The notes under the pieces were generated by a model. That model saw only the letters and a list, made by a program, of their open reading frames with translations. It searched no databases and was not told where the DNA came from. The position numbers were made by a program, and so were the translations under genes. DNA of 64,000 bases from Iris pallida (Eukaryota; Streptophyta; Magnoliopsida; Asparagales; Iridaceae). This document shows, piece by piece, positions 1-10,324 of the stretch (positions within the stretch are counted from its first letter, which is position 1; each line of letters begins with the position of its first letter). The stretch lies in the NCBI GenBank assembly GCA_029216955.1, contig JANAVB010005597.1, forward strand, positions 47,966,703 through 48,030,702, in the 5' to 3' direction.

Positions 1-353
1 AACCTTGCTGGTTCCTGGAAGCTGTTCGCAGAGGGCGAATAAAGCTTTGAGCAACGGTGATAATTCACCCCAGTAATTCCATCTCTCGCTTGTCATCCTT
101 CTGTTGCCTTTAGCAGTTCTGTCAGTATCTTCTTTTTAGAAGGCACTACTGCCAGTTTGCTACGATCACGAAAATCTCTTTAGATTATTCGTGTATTACG
201 ATATCTTTTTAGATTTCGTAATTTGCAGAATCCTTCTGGATTTTTGTTGCAAAACCTTCTTTAAGGAGTTGCATTAGAAACGTTGTCTTTACAACTGTTT
301 CATTTTCTCAGTTTTCCATCAAAAATTGTGCCCCGGCGTTCCCGGCAATAACA
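1..353 (+). repeat. 3' portion of a Copia-type LTR (window starts inside it)
   Basis: Bases 3-90 closely match the minus strand of the Copia LTRs at 2121-3466 and 8481-9838, including the segment cttgctggttcctggaag and gctttgagcaacggtg. Further on the two diverge. The segment ends at 353 in cggcaataaca, comparable to the ...gggactaaca end of the complete Copia LTR. No primer-binding site follows at 354, so this is either the 3' LTR of an element lying to the left or a solo LTR. It belongs to a related but different family from the complete Copia element. The exact end is inferred from the CA terminus only. Confidence 0.6.
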
Positions 354-2115
354 AGTTGTTCCTAAATTTATTTACTTATTTATTTTTTTGAGATGTCCGA
401 CGATACGTGCATAATTTTGTGCACGCTATATTGAATGCATATTGGCCCACTATTTTCCAACTCTCACCAAATAAATAGAAAGAATAATACGTCTCTGTAA
501 CTCGATCCACTGTTCTTCCGCCATCCAGCCAGAATCTTATACCTCTCCTCGGTAATTACAAGAGTTACTCGAGTTTGCTAAAAAAAATTGTGAGCTATTT
601 AGGTACAAGAATGTGTGAGGGTATTTAAGTATAGATTAGTTTTATTTTATCTACAAATATAATATATGTTTGTTATCTAGTTAAGTAGGGGTATCGGATA
701 AATGAGATCGATACTAAGTTAGATGATAAACAGGATAAGTGCAATAATATGATATGTATAACTTTTTTTAAAATTTACTGGTGGATTCTAAAAGGTTACC
801 CTTTTTTTCTTCTTTAAATGTCCTACTCAACATGGTCTTGCCACCCTCCCTATTTTTTTCCTACCATTTATGTTTTTTTTAATATTACATGCAGGTTTTA
901 AATAAAGGTCGATGGAACTTGTGTAATATTCAAATCTAATTTTTATAACTTTTCAGTTTCACCTTAATCTTACGATTTTTTTTCTTCTTCTTGTTTTTTT
1001 TTTCTTGCGCTTTTTCTCTTACCTATCATCATCTATGCTGAAAATTTTATAGTTGTAAACAGAAATTGGAGTGTAAACTATCATTCAGGTTTTTTTTCAT
1101 AGTTCATCACGGCTATCACTTTTTCAATATAAGTTTTTCACATCTTGCCCAATTTTAAAATAAAACCCAAAATATTGTTCCTTGAAAGGAGACATCTCAT
1201 ATCATTATATGATATGATTATACGTCACAAACTCATTTGGTTAAGAAAAATTAGGAACCACCATTTAACTTAATAAATTTTATATTTAAACCATTTTATT
1301 TATCTATCGTCAAACTCACCCATTAAACCCTATCCCATAATCCTTCATTCTCTAACCCAATTATTGCCCTCCTCCCTTCCCTCACTCTGGAAACCAAGAA
1401 ACCCAAATACAATCTTCGACACCACCACCCCCTTTTCCTCCCTTCCTCGGTCACCCTCTTCCTTTCTCAACTATCCCTCCCTTCTATCCTATTTCAGTCA
1501 CCCTTCTCCCTCCCCCTTCTCTAATTCAATCTTAAATCCATCATACCAAATATTGTGTTCAAAGGTGTGATTCACATAGTATGGTTAAATTCATGCCCTA
1601 AGGTTATGTTACTTAGACGGAAGGTGGCGATAGGAATGATGATATGCACAATCTTTCACACAACAATAACGAGAGAACTTGTGTTAAAATAGAAAAGTTT
1701 TCGGGGCTTATATTGGAAAAAACTCTCCTACATGAAAAATGCAAAGTCTTTTATAAAAATCAAGATGGGTACCAAATCCTAACCATTAAAAATTTGGGCT
1801 TGCATTTGAAATGCAAACCCCATAATCTTAAAATAATCCATCATTTTTAACGGGTCATTCATTATTGATTTCTTCCTACGAAAGCAAAGCTCACAAATTG
1901 GGATTTAAGCAACAATGAAGAACTCAAAGGGAACTAATTCAAAATATGGGATTTATTTGGAGTTCTCTATTATTGGAACAATTCCTCCTTAAAGGTATGG
2001 TCCTACCTAAAAATATGTGGAGAGACCACACTAGCTTTTTGGTTGTGCGCTGCATAGGAGGGTTATGTGGAGTTAAATTTATTCTTTGTTATGGCAAGCA
2101 TAGTATCGATGATTT
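354..2115. other. AT-rich intergenic sequence, no gene recognised
   Basis: The stretch is AT-rich with a pyrimidine-rich block at about 1360-1545. Open frames of 60-70 codons occur (1364-1570, 1644-1850, 1946-2140), but they have low-complexity or unrecognisable translations and no gene-like context. No transposon ends were identified. Confidence 0.5.
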
Positions 2116-2120
2116 GAAAT

Positions 2121-3466
2121 TGTTAGTCCTGGGGGCTTGATCAAAGATGAAAACTAATGCAATCGAGATCTGAGATGTCACACAAAACTTTGTGATGATC
2201 AAACTCAAGATCTACGAATAAAACTAAATAGCCAAATTACAATATGAAGGAGAAAAATAGCAAAGAGAAGATCTCTTGTTCTTCCTTGCAAACGTGTTGC
2301 AATTGGGACAGAACAAGTTACAATAATCTAGAGAGATGAGAAGAAGAAGAATAATGCTGGGGTGTCAAAACACCGTTGCTCAAAGCAAGATTCGCCCCAC
2401 ACGATCTGCTTCCAGGAACCAGCAAGTTTGAAGAACTTGTGGAACGCTCGATGTCACCTCTGTTCTGACTCCTCGGATGGACTTGCAATGGCGGCAGCAA
2501 CTCTCTCTCTCTCTTTCTCCTTTTCTGACTTGTATTTTCGTGGTACTCACAAAGGAGGCCAGAAGAGAGTATTTATAGAGAGAGGGGGGAAACCCTAGCC
2601 GCCTCATCAGTTATGGAAAGATTGAATCAAATCACAAAAAGATAGCAACGAATTAATTCTAATCCCACAAAGATAGGAACTGAATTAATTCAAATCCCAC
2701 AAATATAGTAACGAAATTAATTCAAATCCCACAAAGATAGGATCTGAATTAATCGCATTGATTCACCCTTTCCATAACCGATTTGAAATCTGCACAGTCA
2801 GCGTAGCCCTCCATGCGGCAGCAGCCGCAGCAGCCTGGCCGCATGGACCGCTTGGGCCGCATGGACCGCATGTGCCGCATGAGCCGCATGGACCGCATGA
2901 ACCGCATGAGACGCATAGACCGCATGAGCCGCATGAGCCACATGGACCGCATGGACCGCATGAGCCGCATGGACCGCATGAGCCGCATGGCCGCATGAGC
3001 CGCATCAACCTCATGGCCGCATGAGCCGCATGAGGCCGCATATGAGCCGCATGCCGTATAAGACCGCATGACCGCATATGAGCCGCATAAAGACCGTATG
3101 ACTGCTGACGTGCTAAGTGCAAAGTGCGCCAACAAAATGCCACATTACGCCTCATGAGCCCATGAGCCCGAGTCCGAGTCCGAGTCCGAGTCCGAGTCGC
3201 TAAGCCCCTTTGGGGCTTAGCTCCAAGTGGAATTAATCCAAGAGAATGACAAAAGCATTAATGCTTAATCCTTGGAGCCTTATTCTTACCTCCTAGTAAA
3301 ATCACCCACAAGGTTCCCTCCTTAGGGTCACCACCCCATGTGCATCTCTCAACAACACACCCAAGTATATATGTTGAGATAACTCATGGTGCTTTTCCAA
3401 TGTGGGACTAAAATTTTACAAGGCATGTTGAGAGCAAGCTCTCTCCATGTAAATAAAGCACCAACA
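2121..3466 (-). repeat. Copia 3' LTR (left on the + strand)
   Basis: This is a 1346-bp direct copy of 8481-9838. It contains a TATA box (minus strand, 2570-2577), a CCGCATGAG-type minisatellite at about 2837-3092, a short GAGTCC hexamer array near 3168-3196 and a perfect inverted repeat with arms GCTAAGCCCC at 3199-3221. The minisatellite produces long but meaningless open frames in several phases. Confidence 0.93.
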
Positions 3467-3810
3467 ATCCCCCACATATCACAACATATATATGTGTCCA
3501 GGGTTGAGCGTTCCCCACAGTAACTGTCCATTTTGTATTAGGATAGATGTCATTGACGACTTGAATCTTCCCGCATGGGTTAAATAACAATGTGATACAA
3601 GAATGGACTACGCCTTGAATTCTGTACCACAATTGTAATTCTTCCCACTCACAAAGTGTAGTTACGTGTGCTTCTGGCTGCACATTAAAGGCCTTGTGCC
3701 AGCCTGGTTTCAGTGTATAATTTTGGGCGTCTACAAGTTTACCCTCAAGAGACGGCCTGATATCTCTTTTCATACACTATAGGTGAGTTCTTTATTAAAG
3801 AGATATGGCA

Positions 3811-4275
3811 TGAAGCCTTGCGCTTCCTTGCGGTGCTACGCCGCTATGACATGGCCTGAAGCCGAGGCATTACCCCTACCTGGGAACCTCATCGTAGTGT
3901 CATACTACTGTAGCATGAGGTCACAAGCCTCTTTGTAGTGCCAAACTACCCAGCATGAAGCCTAAGGCTTCCTTGCGGTGTTACGCCGCAACGACATGGC
4001 TTGCAATGCCGAGGCTTTACCCCTACCTGGGTACCTCATCGTGGTGTCGTGCCACTGTAACATGGGGCCATCCTCCCCTTTGTAGTGCTGTCTACAACTC
4101 TTTAATTACGTCATACAGCATTAGGCTACCTGCCTATTTGCGGTGCTACGCCGCTATGATTTGGCTTGCAAAGCCGAGGCATTACCCCTACCTGGGAACC
4201 TCATGGTGGAGTCATCCCACTGTAGCATGGAGTTTCACTCCTTGTAGTGCTGCTCTACCGTGCTTCCTGTAAAGC
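3811..4275. repeat. Three degenerate tandem copies (~140-165 bp) in the Copia 3' untranslated internal region
   Basis: Copies at about 3811-3952, 3953-4116 and 4117-4275 each carry GCGGTGCTACGCCGC (or a close variant), a GCCGAGGCATTACCCC segment, TACCTGGGAACCTCAT and a TTGTAGTGC segment in the same order. They lie between the polyprotein stop codon and the 3' LTR. No coding function is apparent. Confidence 0.75.
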
Positions 4276-4539
4276 ACACCAGACATTCACTCTGCCTGAG
4301 AACTCATTAAGGCGTTTAAGCCAACCTTCCACAGGATTTATTTTTTCGCAGAAAAATACATAGTAGACAACAGTGGTTATGGGTCCGTATCCCTTCCATG
4401 TTCCAGAGAACAAGTACCCACTGTTACCTGATAGTTTCCCAGTCAGTGATCCTCCTTTGAACCAAAAGTTAGATGCCTAGTAGATTTCTCTTTGAACTAA
4501 TAGCATAAAACTTTATGGTAGGATTACAAAGACACACTA

Positions 4540-7500
4540 TCAGAATGCCTTCAAGCCCATTTTACAAGCTGTGTCATCGACCAACTGGCGCTTGAGGCCC
4601 TTTGTGAACGGATCTGCCAGGTTCTCCTGACTCCGAACATCAACCACTGCAATTACACCTCTTTTGATAAGATCGTGTACTGCCCTGTGCTTCAACCGCA
4701 CAGTCTTCTTCTTCCCGTTGAAGAGGTCATTTGATGCCACCGCCGCAGTCGCCTGGTTGTCACAGTATATCGGTATCGCCGGTATCTGAGCCCCAACCAC
4801 TGGAAGATCATACATGAGCTCCCGAAGCCATTCTGCTTCATCTGCTGCAGTTTCAAGTGCATAGAATTCAGATTCCATGGAGGAACGAGAGAGTATAGTC
4901 TGCTTCTTCGACTTCCATGATATAGCAGCTTCACCCAAAGAAAAGACATATCCACCTGTGGATCTCTCGCTTTCCACCTCTGAACACCAGCTAGCATCAC
5001 TGAAGCCTTCCACTACTGTCGGATACCCGTTGTAGTGCAGTGCATATGTCTGAGTTTTCTTGAGATATCTCATCACCCGCTTCACAGCTTTCCAGTGCTC
5101 AACCCCTGGGTTGCTTGTGAACCGACTCAGCATTTCCACGACGAAAGCTATGTCAGGCCTTGTGGCAGTGGTTGCGTACATCAAACTTCCGATAATGCTA
5201 GAATACTCCAACTGTCTGACGCTTTCCCTTGAATTTGGCTTCAGCTTCTGATCACACCTGTATGGCGTATCGATCCCTGGAAGATCCTTATACCCATAGC
5301 GTGTGAGCATCTTCTCAATGTAGTGAGATTGTGACAGCGCTACTCCAGTGTCTGTCCGGATGATCTTAATGCCCAAGATGACATCTGCATCCCCCAAGTC
5401 CTTCATACTGAACTTGGTTGAGAGGAACTTCTTTGTCTCTGTGACACAGCCTATATCCGTACCTAGGATTAGCATGTCGTCCACGTACAGACAAACGATG
5501 ACTCCTCTTCCATCAGCAAACTTTGTGTAAACACATTTGTCCGTCTCGCTGACTCTGTAGCCGTTTGACTTAATAACTTTGTCAAACTTCTCATGCCACA
5601 TCTTGGGAGCTTGCTTCAAACCATACAATGATTTCACCAACTTGCAGACTTTGTCTTCAAGACCTTTGACGACAAATCCATCTGGCTGTTGCATGTAAAT
5701 CTCTTCGGTCAGCTCCCCATTCAGGAATACGGTCTTTACATCCATCTGATGTATCACCAACTTATGTATAGTTGCTAGAGCGATTAACATCCTGATGGTG
5801 GTCATCCGAGCTACTGGAGCGTACGTGTCAAAGTAGTCTATCCCCTGTTTCTGAGAAAATCCCTTGGCTACCAGCCTGGCCTTGAACTTGTCAATAGTTC
5901 CATCTGCCTTCATCTTCTTCTTGAAGATCCATTTACATCCGATGGGCTTTTCTCCTTCAGGTAGATCTACCAACACCCATGTGTTATTGGAGGTAATAGA
6001 GTCAAACTCGTCATTCACTGCCTCCTTCCAGAAGATAGCATCTCTGGTCTTCATCGCCTCATCATAGGTAAGCGGATCTGCTTCCACATGATAGGTGACA
6101 AAGTCATCTCCGAAATCTTTCGGTCTCCTCGCTCGCTTAGCTGACGGCTCGGCGAGTTTTGGTGCAAGAGTTGTTTCATCAACAACAGCTTCTTCTTGGA
6201 CTACTGGCTCGTATGAGATTTCAGTCTCATTAGTACCTACATTATTTTCCGGAATGTCCGAAAGAATAATGTTTTTGTCTTTTGCGAACTTGTCTTCAAA
6301 GTATTCAGCATCGCGAGATTCGATAATATGATTTGATTCAATATCAAGAAATCTTCGAGCATCACTCTTCTCGGCATACCCCAAGAAGATAGCCTTCGTA
6401 GTCCTTGTCCCCAGCTTCTGAATCTTCAGATCTGGAAGCTTCACATACGCCAGACACCCCCACACTCGAATGACATTCAAGTTGGGTCTGACTTTGAACC
6501 AGAGTTCATGAGGAGTTACGTCCGAAGTTGCATATGGCACTCTATTCAGAATGAAAGTGGCCGTTAATGCAGCTTCTCCCCAGTAGCATTTTGGAAGACC
6601 TGCAGTGAGCAGCATAGAATTCATCATTTCTGTTAATGTCCGGTTCTTCCTCTCTGCTACTCCGTTGGATTGAGGAGAATATGGAGCAGTAGTCTCGCAT
6701 ATGATTCCATGTTCTTTGCAGAACGATGCGAATTCATGAGACCTGTACTCTCCACCTCGATCACTTCTCAGCCTCTTGAGTTGTTGTCCAGTCTGCCGTT
6801 CAGCCTCGGCCCTGAACTCTCTGAACTTCTCGAAAGCTTCGTCTTTGGACTTGAGCAAGTAGACGAACGCGTATTTTGAGAAGTCGTCGATGAAGGTTAT
6901 GAAATACTTCATCCCGGCCTTCGTGGAGAAATGTTTGAAGTCACAGATATCGGAGTGCACCAACTCCAGAAGATCTGTGCTTCGATTGACCCGATAAAAG
7001 GATTTCCTTGTGATCTTCGTCTGAGCACACACTTCACACTTCTCCACCTTACCCCCATATTTGGAGATAAGTCCTAGACTAGACATTTTGTTGATTCTTT
7101 TACTATGAACATGTCCTAGTCTATTATGCCACAACTCAAGAGAATAATCAGAAAATGCAACTGCATTAATGTCATCAAACTGGTTGACAAGCTGAATTTT
7201 AAACATTCCTTCGGTTTGATAAGCCTTCCCGAAGTATGTTCCTTTCTTGGACATAACCATCTGACCAGCGTTGATGTCCATCCTCAAGCCTGCGTTGCAG
7301 AGCAGGCTCCCAGAGATTAGGTTCTTGGCAATCGCAGGAACATGCTTCACTCCTTGAAGCGTCAGAGTGTTCCCAGAAGTGAGTTTCAGCTCCACAGTCC
7401 CAATCCCCAGTACTTCAGCTTGGGCCTGGTTCGCCATGACAACTTTCTCAGATGTCGGCTGGTATGTGACGAACCATTCCTTGTCAGAACAGACATGGCA

Positions 7501-8457
7501 AGTCGCACCAGTGTCTATCCACCAGTCAGAGTCAACCCCCACAGTTGTGACCTGTCCGATCATAGCAACAATGTTAGAAACCAATGAAACCTTATTAGGC
7601 TCACCTTTCTCTGATTGTTTAGGCTTAGATCTGCATTCACTCTTGTAGTGGCCTTTCTTGCCACAATTGTAACAAGTCACGTGGGACTTAGTCTTCTGTT
7701 GCTTGAATGAAGGACCCTTCACTTTCAGATTAGTGAAGTCCTTCTTCTTGGGATGAGAAGCCGCCTGCTTCCCCTTGGAATCTCTCGTCTGTACAAGATT
7801 GGCTTTAGCCAACTGTTTGGACAGAGTGTCCACCTTCTGTTGAGAACGCATCTCGTCCTCAACATGGATCTCTTGAAGTAGATCTCCCAAGCTAATGTCT
7901 AGCTTCTTTCTGTGCATCCTTGCATAGAAGGTACTCCATCCAGCAGGAAGTTTTGAGACGATCCCTCCGACGACAAACTTGTCGGGAAGGGGCATCTCTT
8001 CGTCTTCCAGTTTCTGACGCAGCTTCAGAAATTCCTTCACCTGTGGCAGCATGGACTTTTCGTCCTCAAAGAGCAATTTGTGATATTTTTCAACCACAAA
8101 TATTTTGCTCCTGTTCTTATCTTCTTCATACAGATTTTCTACAGACTCCCATATGTCTCTGGCAAGTTCCTTCTTTGAGTAGGATTCTGCCAGAGAGTCC
8201 TCCATAGCATTCAGGATGAGAAGCTTGCAGATGCTATTTTCCCTTCTCCACTTGGCCTGGAGTTTGGTAGCCGCGTTGATGGCGGCAGTAGATCCAGTGT
8301 CTGGAACAGAGGGTTCTTCCTCCAACAGAACATGATCAACGTCTTCCAGTTGAAGAGTTAGGTACACCTTTCTCTTCCAGACTTGATAGTGCTCTCCATC
8401 GAACTTTTCCAACTTGCAGAAGTCCGATTGGAGGAGCGAAGCATTAATATTTTCCAT
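4540..8457 (-). CDS. Copia Gag-Pol polyprotein, intact
   Basis: The 1305-aa protein has all Copia domains in order. Gag occupies about residues 1-280 and ends in a CX2CX4HX4C zinc knuckle (C262, C265, H270, C275). The aspartic protease has WWIDTGA with catalytic D315. The integrase has an HHCC finger (H444, H449, C474, C477) and a DDE triad (D503, D566, E602). Reverse transcriptase carries MDVK near 905 and YVDD at 991-994, and a C-terminal RNase H runs to about residue 1290. There are no internal stops or frameshifts, so it may still encode active enzymes. Translation would start only 24 nt after the 5' LTR, at the ATG 8457-8455. The domain order integrase-RT identifies Copia rather than Gypsy; I do not assign a lineage. 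Confidence 0.95.
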   Translation of the reverse strand: MENINASLLQSDFCKLEKFDGEHYQVWKRKVYLTLQLEDVDHVLLEEEPSVPDTGSTAAINAATKLQAKWRRENSICKLLILNAMEDSLAESYSKKELARDIWESVENLYEEDKNRSKIFVVEKYHKLLFEDEKSMLPQVKEFLKLRQKLEDEEMPLPDKFVVGGIVSKLPAGWSTFYARMHRKKLDISLGDLLQEIHVEDEMRSQQKVDTLSKQLAKANLVQTRDSKGKQAASHPKKKDFTNLKVKGPSFKQQKTKSHVTCYNCGKKGHYKSECRSKPKQSEKGEPNKVSLVSNIVAMIGQVTTVGVDSDWWIDTGATCHVCSDKEWFVTYQPTSEKVVMANQAQAEVLGIGTVELKLTSGNTLTLQGVKHVPAIAKNLISGSLLCNAGLRMDINAGQMVMSKKGTYFGKAYQTEGMFKIQLVNQFDDINAVAFSDYSLELWHNRLGHVHSKRINKMSSLGLISKYGGKVEKCEVCAQTKITRKSFYRVNRSTDLLELVHSDICDFKHFSTKAGMKYFITFIDDFSKYAFVYLLKSKDEAFEKFREFRAEAERQTGQQLKRLRSDRGGEYRSHEFASFCKEHGIICETTAPYSPQSNGVAERKNRTLTEMMNSMLLTAGLPKCYWGEAALTATFILNRVPYATSDVTPHELWFKVRPNLNVIRVWGCLAYVKLPDLKIQKLGTRTTKAIFLGYAEKSDARRFLDIESNHIIESRDAEYFEDKFAKDKNIILSDIPENNVGTNETEISYEPVVQEEAVVDETTLAPKLAEPSAKRARRPKDFGDDFVTYHVEADPLTYDEAMKTRDAIFWKEAVNDEFDSITSNNTWVLVDLPEGEKPIGCKWIFKKKMKADGTIDKFKARLVAKGFSQKQGIDYFDTYAPVARMTTIRMLIALATIHKLVIHQMDVKTVFLNGELTEEIYMQQPDGFVVKGLEDKVCKLVKSLYGLKQAPKMWHEKFDKVIKSNGYRVSETDKCVYTKFADGRGVIVCLYVDDMLILGTDIGCVTETKKFLSTKFSMKDLGDADVILGIKIIRTDTGVALSQSHYIEKMLTRYGYKDLPGIDTPYRCDQKLKPNSRESVRQLEYSSIIGSLMYATTATRPDIAFVVEMLSRFTSNPGVEHWKAVKRVMRYLKKTQTYALHYNGYPTVVEGFSDASWCSEVESERSTGGYVFSLGEAAISWKSKKQTILSRSSMESEFYALETAADEAEWLRELMYDLPVVGAQIPAIPIYCDNQATAAVASNDLFNGKKKTVRLKHRAVHDLIKRGVIAVVDVRSQENLADPFTKGLKRQLVDDTACKMGLKAF

Positions 8458-8480
8458 CTATACGGATCTTGCTTTGAGAT

Positions 8481-9838
8481 TGTTAGTCCCGGGGGCTTGA
8501 TCAAAGATGAAAACTAATGCAATCGAGATCTGAGATGTCACACAAAACTTTGTGATGATCAAACTCAAGATCTACGAATAAAACTAAATAGCCAAATTAC
8601 AATATGAAGGAGAAAAATAGCAAAGAGAAGATCTCTTGTTCTTCCTTGCAAACGTGTTGCAATTGGGACAGAACAAGTTACAATAATCTAGAGAGATGAG
8701 AAGAAGAAGAACAATGCTGGGGTGTCAAAACACCGTTGCTCAAAGCAAGATTCGCCCCACACGATCTGCTTCCAGGAACCAGCAAGTTTGAAGAACTTGT
8801 GGAACGCTCGATGTCACCTCTGTTCTGACTCCTCGGATGGACTTGCAATGGCGGCAGCAACTCTCTCTCACTTTCTCCTTTTCTGACTTGTATTTTCGTG
8901 GTACTCACAAAGGAGGCCAGAAGAGAGTATTTATAGAGAGAGGGGGGAAACCCTAGCCGCCTCATCAGTTATGGAAAGATTGAATCAAATCACAAAAAGA
9001 TAGCAACGAATTAATTCTAATCCCACAAAGATAGGAACTGAATTAATTCAAATCCCACAAATATAGTAACGAAATTAATTCAAATCCCACAAAGATAGGA
9101 TCTGAATTAATCGCATTGATTCACCCTTTCCATAACCGATTTGAAATCTGCACAGTCAACGTAGCCCTCCATGCGGCAGCAGCCGCAGCAGCCTGGCCGC
9201 ATGGACCGCTTGGGCCGCATGGATCGCATATGCCGCATGAGCCGCATGGACCGCATGAGCCGCATGAGCCGCATGGACCGTATGAGCCGCATGAGCCGCA
9301 TGGACCGCATGGACCGCATGAGCCGCATGAGCCGCATGAGCCGCATGAGCCGCATGAGCCGTATGAGCCGCATCAACCGCATGGCCGCATGGCCGCATGA
9401 GCCGCATGAGCCGCATGAGGCCGCATATGAGCCGCATGCCGCATAAGACCGCATGGCCGCATATGAGCCGCATAAAGACCGCATGACTGCTGACGTGCTA
9501 AGTGCGCCAACAAAACGCCACATTACGCCTCATGAGCCCATGAGCCCGAGTCCGAGTCCGAGTCCGAGTCGCTAAGCCCCTTTGGGGCTTAGTTCCAAGT
9601 GGAATTAATCCAAGAGAATGACAAAAGCATTAATGCTTAATCCTTGGAGCCTTATTCTTACCTCCTAGTAAAATCACCCACATGGTTCCCTCCTTAGGGT
9701 CACCACCCCATGTGCATCTCTCAACAACACACCCAAGTATATATGTTGAGATAACTCATGGTGCTTTTCCAATGTGGGACTAAAATTTTACAAGGCATGT
9801 TGAGAGCAAGCTCTCTCCATGTAAATAAAGCACCAACA
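8481..9838 (-). repeat. Copia 5' LTR (right on the + strand)
   Basis: This is a 1358-bp direct copy of 2121-3466. The minisatellite at about 9196-9484 is longer than in the other LTR, the GAGTCC array has fewer units, and the 10-bp inverted repeat is at 9571-9592 with its last base changed. Being the 5' LTR of a minus-strand element, this copy would drive transcription. Confidence 0.93.
8928..8935 (-). promoter_or_regulatory. Copia LTR TATA box
   Basis: On the minus strand the sequence reads CTCTCTATAAATACTC, a good plant TATA box with pyrimidine-rich flanks. The same box is at 2570-2577 in the other LTR. It lies about 450 bp before the end of the LTR, a normal place for the U3/R boundary. 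Function is inferred from position and motif. Confidence 0.6.
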
Positions 9839-9843
9839 GAAAT

Positions 9844-10140
9844 TTCATATAAATTTTTAAAAACATATTCGATACACGGACATCTTTTAAATCTAATTCT
9901 TCGCTCTCAATAGGCGAAGCCTCGCAGCAATATTTCTCAATCGACGAAGCCTCACAAAACATACTAGAAAAATATAATAGGAATATTTTTGTGTTAAATT
10001 GTGTCTCAAACGACAATAACTACAACAATAACATCGTGTATTCTATAAGGATTCATTTTACACTCTCTATCATATTAGAAATCCAGTAATATTTTACATT
10101 CTCTATCGAATAGTGAAAATATAGAACATTGATAGCATAG
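9844..10140. other. AT-rich spacer, nothing recognised
   Basis: This holds a short AT-rich stretch between the Copia target duplication and the RTE-like fragment. It has a repeated phrase ACTCTCTATC/CATTCTCTATCG near 10060 and 10100. No coding region or transposon end was identified. Confidence 0.4.
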
Positions 10141-10324
10141 GCGGCACATCCCAAGATTTGGGGTAGGCTATTTGAACCATTTTAGTCCATTTAGCTCTCT
10201 TTTTTATTGGACATGCCCTTTGTAACGTTAACGAAAACCATATCATTTTTTATGCCTCAATCCAAGTTCATTTGTCCTAAAATCTAGTAGTTACTCGACT
10301 AATATCTTATTGCTCATTGTAACC
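10141..10324 (-). mobile_element. RTE-type LINE 3' fragment, part separated by the L1 insertion
   Basis: On the minus strand this continues from the fragment at 12775-12868 once the L1 at 10325-12774 is removed. It contains CCCCAAATCTTGGGAT, resembling the conserved 3' tail of plant RTE elements. The reading frame is decayed. Assignment rests on the tail and on the upstream coding piece. Confidence 0.5.

Larger units (their letters stand above)
2121..9838 (-). mobile_element. Complete Ty1/Copia LTR retrotransposon
   Basis: Two direct LTRs (2121-3466 and 8481-9838) flank one long polyprotein ORF on the minus strand. The element is bounded by a perfect 5-bp target-site duplication, gaaat, at 2116-2120 and 9839-9843. 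In the sense direction each LTR starts TGTTGGTGC and ends ACTAACA. A G-rich polypurine tract (complement of 3467-3475) adjoins the 3' LTR. The LTRs differ by only about ten substitutions outside the minisatellite and short indels, so the insertion is recent. The sense-strand sequence after the 5' LTR (8458-8480) is only 23 bp and lacks a canonical TGGTATCAGAGC primer site. Confidence 0.95.

Noticed and set aside
2749..3155. Long overlapping open frames rich in Met-Arg or His-Pro-Glu on both strands (also 9107-9523)
   Set aside because: They are produced by the CCGCATG minisatellite in the Copia LTRs and have no protein-like composition.
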